A stretch of DNA of 64,000 nt from Stratiolaelaps scimitus (Eukaryota > Arthropoda > Arachnida > Mesostigmata > Laelapidae), in assembly GCA_019614645.1 (NCBI GenBank), contig JABWDB010000037.1:1116001-1180000 (forward strand), given 5' to 3'. Within the stretch, counting starts at the first letter, position 1, and each line of letters begins with the position of its first letter. This document shows, piece by piece, positions 35,904-48,223 of the stretch. Both the position numbers and the translations under genes were made by a program. The notes beneath the pieces were generated by a model, which was not told where the DNA came from, did no database searches, and saw only the letters and a program-made list of their open reading frames with translations.

Positions 35904-38900
35904 GTAGGTTTCTTGGGCAAAAGTGTATTTCGGTAACATTTCGTTTTAACGGATAATTTGAGAACATATCATTGAGCATTTGTTTCATTAATTAATTGTA
36001 GGACATGGGATTAACCGAGAAATTAATTTATTGCAGACGAAATAACCAATGCAGACAACCCCCGGGCAATTTTCGATAAGCAAAAATCAGTTACAAGAAT
36101 TAATGAAACATTATGCTTAATTATTACTACCGACATAATATCCTTGTGTATCTTGCTTTATTAGTGTACTTTTTTTTTAGATGTTGTGTACATTATAACA
36201 TTTCAGTGTTTCATAATATTCAACGACTTTTGGCGTTGTAACCGAATAGGCCCATGACGCCCTACTGTTGAATACAAAAAGTATTTGCAGGTTTTTACCC
36301 CGGGGGCTCTTTGCCAAACCAAGTGGACACAAGTATTGCACCGTGGGCGTACTAAAAGTAGGAATTTTGAATATGATTCCTGCAGATGAAGGCTCACCTG
36401 ATCAAGTTCAGAGTCAATAGAATCGCTTACTTCAATTCGTGAAACGTCGATAGTCGAATAACTCGGAATGGCTTTGACTAGAGACTCGGGCAGGAAAAGT
36501 CCTTGTCTTGTCACAACGTAAAAGGAGACGAATGCTAAAGCTTACGGGGAGAAACCCAATCATATATTTCGACTGTTGCTAAGAGTCGAAGAACAGGTCG
36601 CAATTTAGCGACACGTATTGAACTGGCCGATGCGTTGCTCGCGAGGGCACAACATAAGGAGCTTGGCCAATATTAGCGTACTTAATTAGTGATTCGAATC
36701 AAATATATATACGTATACGTGCGGCTAAAATGGTTGTAAATTTCTCAGCATTCATGTCAACCATATTTATTCTCTATACGGTTCACAAATAACAGACCAG
36801 TTCTAATTTAATACTTTTATACCACTTCGACATGCGTGCTAACTTAATAGAAAATAATGGTTGCTGCACATTTTTAAGGTCAAGGTAAACGCGGCGCTTG
36901 GTTGGGATCCTATGTCCCTAACCATGAGCTCGCCTCGGGAAGCTCTCCTCATGAGTATTCACGACTCTATATTGGGTTAATTGAGGCTAAGTGTCTAGTA
37001 GTACAGCGTATCCAATCGGCTAATAAGACTCAAAGCTAATAAGTAAAAAGCTCAAAGGTAATCGAATGAGAGTTCTTCGCAGAAATTCGAGTGAAATCAA
37101 CAAATTGAGAGAGTCGAACAAGACTCAAGAGACAAAACTCACCTGAGGTGAGCTGTAAAGGTGTCAATGCTCATTATAGCCTAAAATTATTTAAACATGA
37201 TCAAATTATAGTTGTTGTTAATAATACCCATTTTTGGGATCATAAGAACCAAAAAAAACAATGCTGAGTTATGGAGAGACTATTCAGACAATTGTAGTGA
37301 TTAAGGCTATGCACATTAGACACAAAATAATTGTTATCGGCCAAAGGTACGAGAACGTATCGGCTGTATTGTTCATGAGTCTAACGAAAGAGTACTCTCA
37401 CGAAAATCACCTACAGGGTAATGTAGCCTTACAAATTTAAGAAGGATCCATTCAACCTGCAAATCCACTTTTTCCAAGCTAAAAGCCTGTTTATCATAGA
37501 AGATGTACGGTTACACCTTACTCCACTATCTTGCCGTCTCTCCACCCTGTATTTATATATATATATACACATGGATTACAAGGGACGATGTAGGCATTTG
37601 GTTGGCGATTTACAAGCAATGCTCTGCGGCCGGTGCGTTTGATCGCGGCAATTTAGACGCTATTCCTATTATTGAAATTATTTAGTTCATCATGTTTTGG
37701 CCAGCCGCGACCTAGCATCTCTGTGCTACGTGCTATGCATGTATAGCCTTCATGCCTTCGCCGTCCTGGTTGGTACAGTCTTGCGCCTCACACGGTATCT
37801 CGCTCCGTGAGGTCCTCCATCTCTAGATCGTTTCTAGTACAGGTTATTTTTCCAGCTTCGCATAGGACATCTTCCCTTACGTCTCCACCTCGGCCAAGTC
37901 TCCCTCTCTCTTTCGCTCCCCTTCCATTAGTCAAAGCCCTCAAGGTTTCCACCAATAAGGAACAATCACACACAAAAAATAGGCAACGACAGCTATTCAT
38001 AATGAGTTAGATAGTTAGCACAATGGTAGTTTGATAGTCAATTTGATGCTAGTTCATCTATAGTCTAAAGACTTGAGAACGAATTGAGCACAGCGGACAT
38101 AAGAATCAAACAAATGTAACGGCAGGCGTTCATTATTACCAATGATTATAACCAATTAGACAGAGTCGACGAGACGTACGTTCAACTAGGCCACCAGGCC
38201 ACCGGACACGACTTTTTGTGCAATATGGTAACAGGTGGCTGGAGCTTGTGACGGGTTCATCGACTACTGCTGATTTTTATCACCATGGTGCTCATTTGCA
38301 CGTATGCTTCTGTTATTGTTAATGATTAGGCATTTAATAGAGATTTAGAAACAACCTTCATGAGTTTTTTTCTATTTCCTTTGTAAGGTTTTTCTCTTCG
38401 TCATCCTGATGATTGCCGAACAAAATGGTTTTATTAATTTTTTGCATAACTTGTCGAAAGGATGATCTCCTTCTCTGCTTGTTGTCTATTAATGATGTTT
38501 AGGCTCACGCGTATCAGTCTATAAATACCGCAGCTCTGGTAGCTTGGCAAGTTTTTATATATGCGCCCAATCAGCATAGATATTTAACCTACACTATAGT
38601 ACCCCTAACATACACAATATATTCTCTCTCATTCTCTGTCCTTGACGTAGTCGTCTTTAACCTCGGTAGATGCCGAGTTCCACACAAAGGTGGCACATTG
38701 CAACCTATGTAAACAACGAGAAAGGGGATTCGACTAAGCTTACAACAAAAGCAGCCCTACTCATGTGTAGAAGCTATATTGTTAAGCTTTCTGCTACTGT
38801 GAGTATAGCGAGCACAGCCACCTCCATCATAAAGCCATAAAGCTATAAGGAGTCGTTTATATTTCGTAGCGGCGGTATTCTCCTCAATGTATCTTGCTCT

Positions 38901-40663
38901 GTACTCCATTCGTAGTTAAAAAAAGCCAAACAATGCGTTCCGTAATAGAGAGAGAAGGAGCCTCTGCAGGGAGCCCTTGGGGATTTGGTGAATTAGAAGG
39001 AAAATGAAGAAATACTCGAGGCTTTTAATTAAACAGCCCTTCCTTCGACAATATCCGGCTTGTAAAGTACAACCGCAAGCTTTCAAGTGGAACTCATAAA
39101 ATATCAGTTGAACGAAACTAGAGTCAAGTCTGTTCCATTTATCATCCAGGTGTCCTTCACAACTTACTGCAAATTTACAAAGAGTCACACAAATCAGTAT
39201 TCAACCCTACGTTGTCGTACGTGAGTGCGCAATCGTTTAGTGCGTCAAAACTTGATCATGTTTGGTGGCTCCCGACTGCTTTTCAACATGGAAAACTCCA
39301 CGATAACTACCACAGAAAGCATAAGCAAGCTCTCTTTCTATTACTGCCTAGCCCTCCTGAGGAAAACTTTGCTATATAAAAGCATATATGTATAAATTTA
39401 AGTGCATGTTGAATATATTTAAATGTGTCTATTTAATGCCACCTTTTTCGATTCCAAAAAAATTGAAAATTGCTTAACAAGCCGAGCGTTTGTTTGAAAA
39501 CGTATGTCATCCCCGCGTGCAGCCCCTTCATGCCAACAGAGAATTGCTACAATTGTTTTCCTTCCGTACGCCCACCTATAATATTCCTCATTGACGTTGC
39601 ACTTCAGAGTTTGTGCGGATTCTCGAACTAAAATCCAAGGATATTTTGTTTTTCGCCATTCGTTCATCATTTTAGTTGTTCACAATGTGAAAAACAGAGC
39701 TCATCGGATGGGGGTCCATATATCGTGTCGCTTTCACTGCTGCTTAGTGCCGGGATCAGCAATAGATAGAATGTAGAGTAGATACAATGCCCAGCCACCT
39801 CTAAAAGGTAGTGTGATCTCTTCTTTGCGAGAGATATCTGACCGCGAGGCGTAAAACAGACTCATGGCTCCTCGATGGACCGCCTTTTGCGGTCATTAAA
39901 CACGAGATTGGCGAGATCCCAGGACGCACGTCTCAGGAGGCTCCCCTATCGGAAAGCTTTTTTTCCACTGTCGAGTTTACTATTCAGTAAGAGCCGTTGC
40001 CGCCCCCACCGCCAGCGTTCTTCTCTCTCGTAAAACACTCGGACGCTAACCGCTTTCTATGGCCAAGATGTACGAACATACGTAACTACGGTTACAATGG
40101 CTACCGAATATGGTAGGCGCGTATCACTGTGCAAATTGTAACTATTATATTTACAGGATGAAAATCATAACAATATATAAAAATCTATTAATACTATTCT
40201 AGTATTTGTTCTCCGCGGAATATTAAGTAAGGGGTACACCATATTTTTCAGACCGTCAAACAACGCATAACCTAATGCAAGTTAGCAGAACCTAGACTGG
40301 CCTCCCTTGACTGTTTCTATGCGATGTATGCCTTAGGTTTGCTTACTGTTGCAATGTGAGTTTCGCCACCTATATTGTTCAACCTTCATTCCTAACCTTG
40401 AACATGTTTCACATTTTCACTGGTTTGCGTTCGCCATATTGAACTTCGGACACACATGATGTTTCTTTGAACTTTTTCACTCTGACAGTATCTAAAAATA
40501 TTTCTTCTTCTATTTCTTCTTCTTCTTCTTCTTCTTCAGTATTATTATTTCTGACAGTATCTATTTGAGTTTCACCGAAAAGTCTGACTCTACTTTGGAT
40601 TCTCGAAATTATTTTAACTATTAAGTGTCTCAAACGACTCTTACTTTTACCCTATTTTTTTAA
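35904..40663. other. Intronic, no feature recognised
   Basis: The first 4.8 kb of the 20.4 kb CASK intron. Open frames are short and unremarkable. Confidence 0.6.
40500..40545. repeat. (TTC)n microsatellite
   Basis: Imperfect TTC/TTCTTA run; the Glu-rich minus-strand open frame over it comes from this repeat. Confidence 0.85.
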
Positions 40664-40725
40664 TCGAGAACTTAAGCATTGTAAAATTGCAGTTCCGGAA
40701 ATAAACCGCAAATGTTATGTTATGT
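40664..40725 (+). repeat. SINE family A tail fragment
   Basis: GAGAACTTAAGCATTGTAAA, ATTGCAGTTCC and AATAAACCGCAAATG match the body and tail. It lies about 130 bases from the opposite-strand full copy at 40854. Confidence 0.75.
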
Positions 40726-40853
40726 TATTCATTTCACAGAGGCACGGACGCGCTGTTGACGATGAAGCGAACACCCTGTCCAAGGTCATTCCCTATACCC
40801 GATATATATGGTCAGGTTAAACCTGGGTAGATATGCGTTTTATCAGGTTGGAA

Positions 40854-41004
40854 GGTAGAGGTAAAGGTTTATTGGTTTATTAAAGGAGCTGCAATTTAAC
40901 TATGCTTAAGCTCTCTTATATGTCATCATCACGCAGCGGGGCTCGAACCTGCGGCTTGTGGCTTCTGATAGCCAGAGGATTAACCGTCCAAGCCACCGCG
41001 CTGA
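40854..41004 (-). repeat. tRNA-derived SINE family A, most complete copy
   Basis: Read on the minus strand, a tRNA-like head carries an A-box-like TGGCTTGGACGG and a B box GGTTCGAGCCC, followed by a body with TATAAGAGAGCTTAAGCAT and a tail AATAAACCAATAAA then CTTTACC. At about 150 bases with a pol III-type internal promoter it fits a tRNA SINE. Seven other copies in this window share head, body or tail. The head lacks a convincing acceptor stem, so it is not a tRNA gene. Confidence 0.88.
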
Positions 41005-41161
41005 AAAGAAATACAAACCTGGGTGACTCGTTGAAACACAAAGAGACGAGAAGTTCAATTTTGAACTAACACACATATTCATGAACAGCTGCACACAAGA
41101 TATATTCTTTACAACTCTGTCTTTATCTATTTTCCGAAATTTCAAGGCAAGGATATAAGCA

Positions 41162-41166
<5 letters not shown>

Positions 41167-41206
<40 letters not shown>
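41167..41206. repeat. (TA)n microsatellite
   Basis: About 19 TA units between a SINE A copy and the foldback element. Confidence 0.95.
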
Positions 41207-41208
<2 letters not shown>

Positions 41209-41325
41209 GAAACGATCCATAATACTCATTAATCGTGAATATATATGATAATGAATTCCTTTGAGATTAAGCCTTTTCTCTAGTTACTATATCTTGAATG
41301 ATCTTTCCGCCGAGGCGTTCCATAG

Positions 41326-42199
41326 ACGAAACACGATACGTGGACGCAGACAGCCAACGCTTAAATAGAAGTCTTCATTTGGAGTTGAATGCAATGAATT
41401 TCCTCCGCATTCGTACGCGTATAATACATGCGCATCTACCTACGGGAAATACATAATAGCGATGATGAAGTTCGATTAGCGACTTTGGACAACGAACGAA
41501 ATGATTCTTCGCTACTCATAATCAAGGCTAATGTTCAATGCAACGAAAAACATGGACACTCAGACAGACGGTAGAAACTCAGCCAAGAAGATAACAAACT
41601 TCAGAGGTGATAGTTAAAGACCTACCAAGATCTCAATACTCAGAGGTGGACTGCATCATTTACTCAGATGATGACACTGATAGATAACACTTGAGTCATT
41701 CGTTCATCTTGCCGTCCATTCTACCATAAGCGTGCTGACCTTATCAGTTTCTTTGCCGCTCTCGCGCTGAAGTGTGAATGCTCATTATGTGGTTGGCTAC
41801 ACAGGACTCAGGTCCTTATTTCCTAGCATATAATTCACTAGAACAAATGCAGATAATTTTTCATATTTCGAACACATTACCGAGACCAAAGAAAAAAAGT
41901 AACTGTACACATATCGACTGGAATTTTATCATGCAATCATCACTAGTCGCGGTCGGTCTCGGGTGTGACCTCTCAACACATGGTGTCGGTAGACTAGCTG
42001 TGTGAGCATGTTCGTCCGTTCTGAAAAGTCGCTAATCGAACTCCATCATCGATATTATTACCATCTCATCTTGTATTTCCCGCAGGTAGATGCGCATGTG
42101 TTATACGCGTGCGAATGAGGGGAAAATTCATTGCATTCAACTCCAAATGAAGACTTCGATTTAGGCGTTGGCTGCCTGCGTCCGCGTATCGTGTTTCGT
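41326..42199. mobile_element. Foldback element with about 175 bp inverted arms
   Basis: The left arm 41326-41499 and right arm 42011-42199 are imperfect inverted copies. Matching blocks include ACGAAACACGATACG at the tips, GAAGTCTTCATTTGGAGTTG, GAATGCAATGAAT, ATGCGCATCTACCT and GTTCGATTAGCGACTT. The loop of about 510 bases has no recognised gene. No terminal TA duplication is evident. It resembles a foldback or long-armed MITE; superfamily unknown. Confidence 0.75.
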
Positions 42200-44735
42200 G
42201 AATTCTTGCTGTTTCTAGCTGAAGTGAGAAGTTCCCCTCAACTCAAATATGACGAAGTCGATCGGAAGGTTTGCCGAAGTTTCAAAGTAAAACGGCTAAT
42301 GGATCCGACCCGGTTACCCTGAGCAAAGTTGAACACTGAACTTGCAACGCGCGCGATCGTTCAAAAATTCAGAATTTGAATAGTCGATCGTAATCTCCCT
42401 TTGGGAGGTTATTCGCGAATGCTTCGTTCAGCGCTGAGTTAAGTTGCAATCTTGCAATCGACAACATCCCTAATTGTAATAGACGAAACTGCTAATTTCC
42501 GCGATCTACTGCTTCTGTTTAAGCATCCACTTCACGGTCTTTATTGCCTCAGGGGGGGGGGGGCGTTCAATGGCTAATTTCCCGTTCGATTGTGAAGAAA
42601 ATATTGATGCCATCTAAACAAATATTAAAATTCGCGGAATTCGTTATCTCACAAACCCCTGCCTTCCGTAGTTTCCGCGCGGGGAAGTCACTCGGATATT
42701 GGTGAACTTTATTTCAGACTAATGCATGGTAAAAGAGGAGAGAGAGAAAGAGAGGATGAACGTTGATATCTTAATATAAGCTAAACTTATAGTTACGATG
42801 AAGTACTCCTTCCAGAGAATTGATCGGTACCGCGTCATGGTTAAAAATGGTGTTGTTTAGAATTTGCAGTTTCACCAATGGCTTCCAACAGCCCAAGGCC
42901 GTTGATGGAGGACTGCTATTTGAGATAGTATGAAAAACAAGAACTCTCTACCAAAGCTGACGTGGTATACAAAGCAAATTGCAATGCTCTATATATTACT
43001 CACGATGAATCTATAACCCTTATAGAAAAAACGCGCGAACCCAACATGCCCATTAAACATATCCATATCAGTGCATTAGCATAAGTAGAGTAGATGTCTA
43101 TAAGCCGATATCTTGTATCGACAGCGATCCCCCGGGGGGTTCCCGCGGTGCAAGAAAATACCGCAGACATTCACCCTTCTACTCCCATCCCACACATCGA
43201 CTCGATCTAACAGAGCATAGTCCACCAGACATTGTTCCGCATCTATTACTATGCATGAGCATCATCATTTTATTAGGAAAACATTTAGTAATACAACTCA
43301 TAATATTCAATACTAGAGAAATTACTGGGAACTACGAGCGGAATAGTCTATGTGTGTGCGCGTGTAGCAGATGCCTATGAAGTAAATAGTATACATCAGA
43401 AACTTAACTAAACCGAAATATCTAATGGTCACAAAATCTACAATTTAACTCGTAAGTCGTTGAACTATTGACGCAATGACTAACGACATAGGTACATAAT
43501 ACATATTACCTCCGTTTTCAACAGCCAATAAACTACATTCCCTGTCAGCGTGCGTGCTTTCCGACTCGGAGTCGTCCCAATTTAAATATATCGGAAATCT
43601 AACACACGACATGTTCCTTGCCATGTCCGTATTCAAATGTGATAACGTCCGGGACACCCATGAAACCTGGCAACGAGACGACTACCATGTATAATCTAAT
43701 TAGTGAATCTGCTGCGGTGCTAATTTGAAATGGTGGGTACAATACAATACTGGTCTATATTGTTCATATTCAACGTTTCCCTTACCGTCTCATAAATAAA
43801 ACGGTATATATATATATATATATAAATGCTCACAACATATATTATACTCATTAACAAGTCAGAACATTTGCGATGGGCTCAGAAGCCTGTGGCTCGAGAC
43901 GGCGAAATTATACATTCATCTTTCACACTAGATTGCCTCTAGAGTTGAATTCTTGCGGTTGAAGAAGCCCGGAGGGACGGAGAAGCTAGACACATCATTC
44001 CCATTTCAAGGCAATTAATAGTTATTTTAGCCCGTTAACAACAGGCTTAGTTCCTATATTAATCAAATGACGCTTGGATAAGCTAGTTATTTCATTCCTG
44101 TTTAAATGGTAATTGCATTTTCAAACACGCTCTCCTGATGTCCGCCAGCATTGAGTTGCACTTGACTGAGTTGGCCTGTTGTACTAACTTGTTTTAATGT
44201 GGAGTATTTTTATTTCGTTTGATACACGAGCAGTTGTCGTATATCCAGTATTTCATTTGACTCGTGATAATGCGGCCGAATGTATAACGAGCAATGGCCT
44301 ATTTTTTTTTGGTTACGTAATTCTTCTAAACAATAATGAACACTTCAAGGCCGCCACTACCATGGAAAACTGCCCACACAATGTGCGCTCGATGTGAACA
44401 GAATTGACATCTCGTCAGTAGTATCGCTCACATTAGACCTCTCTTTCTCTTTGGCAGAGACTGCGCTATGAATTGGCAAACCATTGTATGTTATGTATAT
44501 GTATATATAATATAATTTCTAAATCGGTACATATATATAACATATTAACATATTATAATACAGCTGTATGCAAATCTGCGAAAGATACAAGGCCCCGGAG
44601 ATGAACATAACAAGAAAACAATAAAAATAATTTAACAAATTTGTTCAGTTGATATCAAAATAGGCTACAACTGCTTGCAAATAACTTCTACAATTACGTC
44701 CTGCAAATTTGCTAAAAACGCAAATTGTCGAATAG
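42200..44735. other. Intronic, no feature recognised
   Basis: A 12-base G run at about 42552 and a short TA tract at 43804-43824. No coding or repeat family match. Confidence 0.6.
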
Positions 44736-44762
44736 TATATATATATATATATATATATATAC
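44736..44762. repeat. (TA)n microsatellite
   Basis: About 13 TA units in a very AT-rich stretch before the solo mariner end. Confidence 0.95.
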
Positions 44763-44999
44763 ATACAGTATTTCGGTATTTATTATTCAATACATATATA
44801 TAAATATAGTGTTAGAAAGTTATACTCACAGCTGCCGTAGTAAGTAAAAAATGTGTTAATGATCTCTTCACGTGGTGAATCTCCCGGGCCTTGCAGACAG
44901 GACCTATCTCGTAATATGTAACCTAGATAGTCGACAACTCTCTCTACTGAAAACTCAGCAAATACTTCTTTTACTTTGAATAAAATAAAAAAATATATA

Positions 45000-45125
45000 T
45001 TAGGGCATACGGTTCGAACTCGCCGCTCTTTAAATGCCAATAACTTTTGAACTAAATGAGGTAGAACAAAGATTTTTTGTTATGAGTTAGAGGTACTCTT
45101 CAGCTTTATTGACACACTGATTCCC
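45000..45125 (-). mobile_element. Solo mariner end fragment
   Basis: It begins TTAGGGCATACGGTTCGAAC next to a TA-rich run and matches the first 120-odd bases of the mariner at 45866 (shared: CCGCTCTTTAAAT, AATAACTTTTGAACTAAATG, AGTTAGAGGTACTC). It stops where a tandem duplication begins. No transposase follows, so it is a deletion remnant of a related element. Its tip matches the right end of the 45866 element better than the left end, suggesting it came from a less decayed copy. Confidence 0.8.
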
Positions 45126-45260
45126 GGTTGGGAGAATGATGTGTAACTTTGAACATCACCACAACTACTTTCAAGTAGTTAGGTTGTGTCTCTATGGATA
45201 TACCGTTTGTCCGGTTGGGAGAATGATGTGCAACTTTGACCATCACAACAACTACTTTCA
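45124..45260. repeat. Tandem duplication, 87 bp period
   Basis: CCGGTTGGGAGAATGATGTG starts at 45124 and again at 45211; about 50 bases of each unit match with few changes, through CATCAC-ACAACTACTTTCA. It starts where the solo mariner end stops. Confidence 0.85.
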
Positions 45261-45865
45261 GTGGTATCATTGTCACCGACTCGATGTTGTCCTCGAGGTT
45301 GGACCTGCCGGTTGTTGAAATTGGCCTGTTCACAGAGATTCATGTAGCGCTAGAGGAACACAATAAGATTTTTAATATCGTTTGCGGCATCAACTCGTAG
45401 CACACCATAAGAATCAGGGCAATCGGTGCCCCTTCGTCAGCTGGTCGCGCAGTCAAATAGCTTTTCTTCTTAGTCTACCATTTCCTTGCTAGGCTAAGGA
45501 GTGCGCTGAGCGAGGCAAAGAGTTCCATAGATAACATTATTTTCCAAACCGCGACTGAACCCCGGTCCCGTCCGCCATAGTTTGAACCTTGCGGATCTCG
45601 TTCAGAAATGGGCACACGGCGTATATAAACCCTGTGGCATCTTATCCCATGTGGTATTACGATGGTGGCAGCCCTCCGTAGCCGTGTGTAAACGGTATCC
45701 GACCCTCAAGCATTCAAAAACAACAAAATCCGCATGGTGCTGGCAGCGGCAATGACCTTAGCAGCAGGCGCATAGGTAGTGGTGCGGACTACAACAACAG
45801 CACGTGTCCTTTCATACGTGGATTTCGCTATCATCTTTATTTATGGTACGGCAGATTACTTATTA

Positions 45866-47170
45866 TTAGGGAATTCTGTTCGAACTTGCCGCTCTTTAAA
45901 TTTCAATAACTTTTGAACTAAATGAGTTAGAACAAAGATCTTTTGGTATAAGTTAGAGGTACTCCCCACCTTTATTTACACACCGATTCCAAAAAAGTAT
46001 TCAAAACACCCGTGCTCTGGGTGTTTTGAAATAGCCACATATTTACCATTTGCATTTCCATATATAATTCCGTTATCTATTGCTTTTCTGAGTAAGTCGA
46101 CGGTTGCATATGGAACCCCACCCATAGCCCTCTTTAATGCATGGAAACAACCATAATCACATGGGCTTAAATCAGGAGAATATGGGGGTTGATGCCATCG
46201 CTCAATATTGTTCCCCTCCATCCAGGCCGTAATTTCAGCAGTGCGGTGAGGTCTCGCATTGTCGTCGAGTATCCACACTCGGTGCTATCGATCCGCACGT
46301 CATTTGTTCATCAATCCCTTCAAGAAGTCGACATATCGGAGAGCATTGAGTTTTTCGTTTGCTGGTAATATTTCATAATAGCAAACACGCTTGATATCCA
46401 GGGCGAGTATCATCAACACCTTTCGTCCGAATCTATCTGGCACTGCCACAGACGTTGCCGCTTTACCTTGTCGGAGCCACTATTTTGCTTGCTCCTTCTC
46501 AGGAGGTCTATGCAGGCTAACCCATGTCTCGTCTATCGACACCGTGTGTTCAAAGAGACTGGTTTGTTACGTATAAGTCTTCAAATTAGATGTCGAACAC
46601 TACACACGCATTTTCATCTGTTCAGCACTCAGTGTATGGGGAACCCATTTTGCATTGATTTTCTTCATCTTCAGTATATTGGTGATAATATTTTGACACG
46701 TTGACTGAGGAATCCCAGTTTCAGCCGACAAAGACCTCATGGACCAAGCTCTGGTTTGTTCAAAAGCTGCCTTGATTCTGTCAATCCGTTCGTCCCTTGT
46801 CGCACCTGATTTCTGGTCCCCACCTCGGTAGTCATCGGTGTCCATATCTCCACTGTTAAATCGCTTGCACCAACTTCGCACCGTTCGCAGGCATAAGGCA
46901 GAGCTGCCGTACGCGTTCACTAATTGTCGATGGATTTCAGCTGGAGGGTGTTTTTGGAGAAACAAAAACTTGATGTTTTTCCGTTGATTTTTGGGGGAAT
47001 TTGAACTTTTTACTGCAGTGTCCATCTTTCTGATCGTATCGAAACCACTCAGCGTTCGAAAGGAAGCCACATTCCTGCCGCGTGCCCACTCCAAAAATGA
47101 ACGCATTGTATCGCGAAGTTCGGATTGTGCGCCATTCGAAATAGCGGCGAGTTCGAACCGTATGCCCTAA
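45866..47170 (-). mobile_element. Full-length mariner (1305 bp), minus strand
   Basis: Terminal inverted repeats begin TTAGGG and share TTCGAAC(T)CGCCGCT about 15 bases in. The left end follows TA at 45864-45865. The right end (47170) is followed by a (TA)n tract. The length is typical of mariner. The transposase fills the inside on the minus strand. A second copy of its left end, about 125 bases long, lies alone at 45000-45125. The next mariner starts 22 bases away across the TA tract. Confidence 0.9.
45976..47025 (-). pseudogene. mariner DD34D transposase with nonsense codons, no frameshift
   Basis: From an ATG at 47025 one frame of 350 codons runs to the stop at 45976, interrupted by five stop codons between about 46280 and 46602 but by no frameshift. 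In order: an N-terminal helix-turn-helix (PPAEIHRQLVNAYGSSAL, VRSWCKRFNSGD), AFEQTRAWSMRSLSAETGIP, WVPHTLSAEQ, SIDETWV (first catalytic Asp), RKVLMILALDIKRVCYYEIL, WILDDNARPHRT (second Asp) and YSPDLSPCDYGCF (third Asp). Exactly 34 residues separate the second and third Asp, the mariner DD34D spacing. The length of about 349 residues is normal for the family. It looks recently silenced compared with the other copies here. Confidence 0.92.
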
Positions 47171-47192
47171 TATATATATATATATATATATA
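47171..47192. repeat. (TA)n tract shared by two mariner ends
   Basis: Eleven TA units lie exactly between the right end of one mariner and the left end of the next. Confidence 0.95.
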
Positions 47193-48223
47193 TTAGGTTG
47201 GACGGAAAGTTCTTTCTGCCTAGAAGGTGGACTCGTTGCCGACTCGCTCTGCCGTGCGCGCGTGTGGTCTACATTGGGGAGGAGGTTTGTTTTCACCCGT
47301 TGAACACGATGGTGACGCAATTCGCGAGCTCAGATTGCTCCTTGTGATAGTAAATCGGCTGTGAACATAGAGAGTGGCAAATAGAAAACTCGCCACTTTT
47401 GTTATGAGTTCAAAAAAAAAAGCGAAACTGCTCTGCTCGATCAGGGCTGTGTGACTGAAAGAATCTGTAGTAATTGGTTCAAAAAATTTCGTCCTGGTGA
47501 CTTCAGTATGGTAGATACACCGAGGTCAGTGAGGCCTACAGTGATCGACGACGATGTGTTAAAAATGAAAATCTGGGAAAATCCAACGGTAACTATCTCG
47601 AGAACGAGCCGCAAAACTTGGAACTAGTATCGTAAGCTTATTGAAACGGCTTGGATTTAAGAAAAAGTTGTCCAACTGTGCACCAATAGAAGGTTATGTT
47701 GTGTGTTTGGTGGGATATTCGGGGCATCATCCATCGTGAGCTTCTGCCGATGGGCCAGACACTGAATTCAGTCCTGTACTGTCAGCAGCTAGAGCGGGTG
47801 GAAAAAAATAAGGAAATCCCGTCCAATGCTCGTCAATAGGCTGGGGTCCTGTTCCATGCGCGACCCAATGTGAGTTCGGTGACCCAGAATAAAATCTAGG
47901 AGCTTGGCTGGGAAACCGTTTCACATCCTCCGTATTTCCTCGACCTCGCCCCTTCAGACAACCATCTTTTCTTGGGGCTCGCGAACTGTCCTAGTACAAA
48001 AAAGTTCAACTCAAGAGAATAGGTCGAAAAAGGGGTTATGCGACTATTACTCCCAAAAAAATAGGACTTTTACAACAAAGGCATTACCGACCTGGTGGAA
48101 CACTGGAGGAAGACCGTCGCAAATCGTGGGGACTATTTCAATTCATAGGAGAAGCGCGCAAGGACACTCACCGACGATACAACGTTGGTAAAAAAAACAG
48201 AAATAACTTTCCGTCTAACCTAA
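47193..48223 (+). mobile_element. Second mariner, internally deleted (1031 bp)
   Basis: Ends are TTAGGTTGGACGGAAAGTT and its inverted partner (TTAGGTTAGACGGAAAGTT read from the right), both next to TA. At 1031 bases it is about 270 short of a full mariner. It belongs to a different mariner subfamily from the 45866 element: its third-Asp block is APSD-HLF rather than SPCDYG. The two elements are separated only by a 22-base (TA)n tract. Confidence 0.9.
47430..48210 (+). pseudogene. mariner transposase remnant
   Basis: Pieces in several frames follow the family order: SNWFKKFRPGDFSMVDTPRS (N-terminal helix-turn-helix end), VIDDDVLKMKIWENPTVT, then, after a deletion of the central part, CVWWDIRGIIHRELLPMGQT, HARPNV (remnant of HDNARPH; the Asp is lost), PPYFLDLAPSDNHLFLGL (third Asp) and DLVEHWRKTVANRGDYFN at the C-terminus. 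Internal stops and the lost second Asp make it non-functional. The first catalytic Asp region is not visible. Confidence 0.85.

Noticed and set aside
14419..41004. tRNA genes at the B-box matches
   Set aside because: The heads recur as parts of dispersed repeats, lack a convincing acceptor stem and continue into a shared SINE body.
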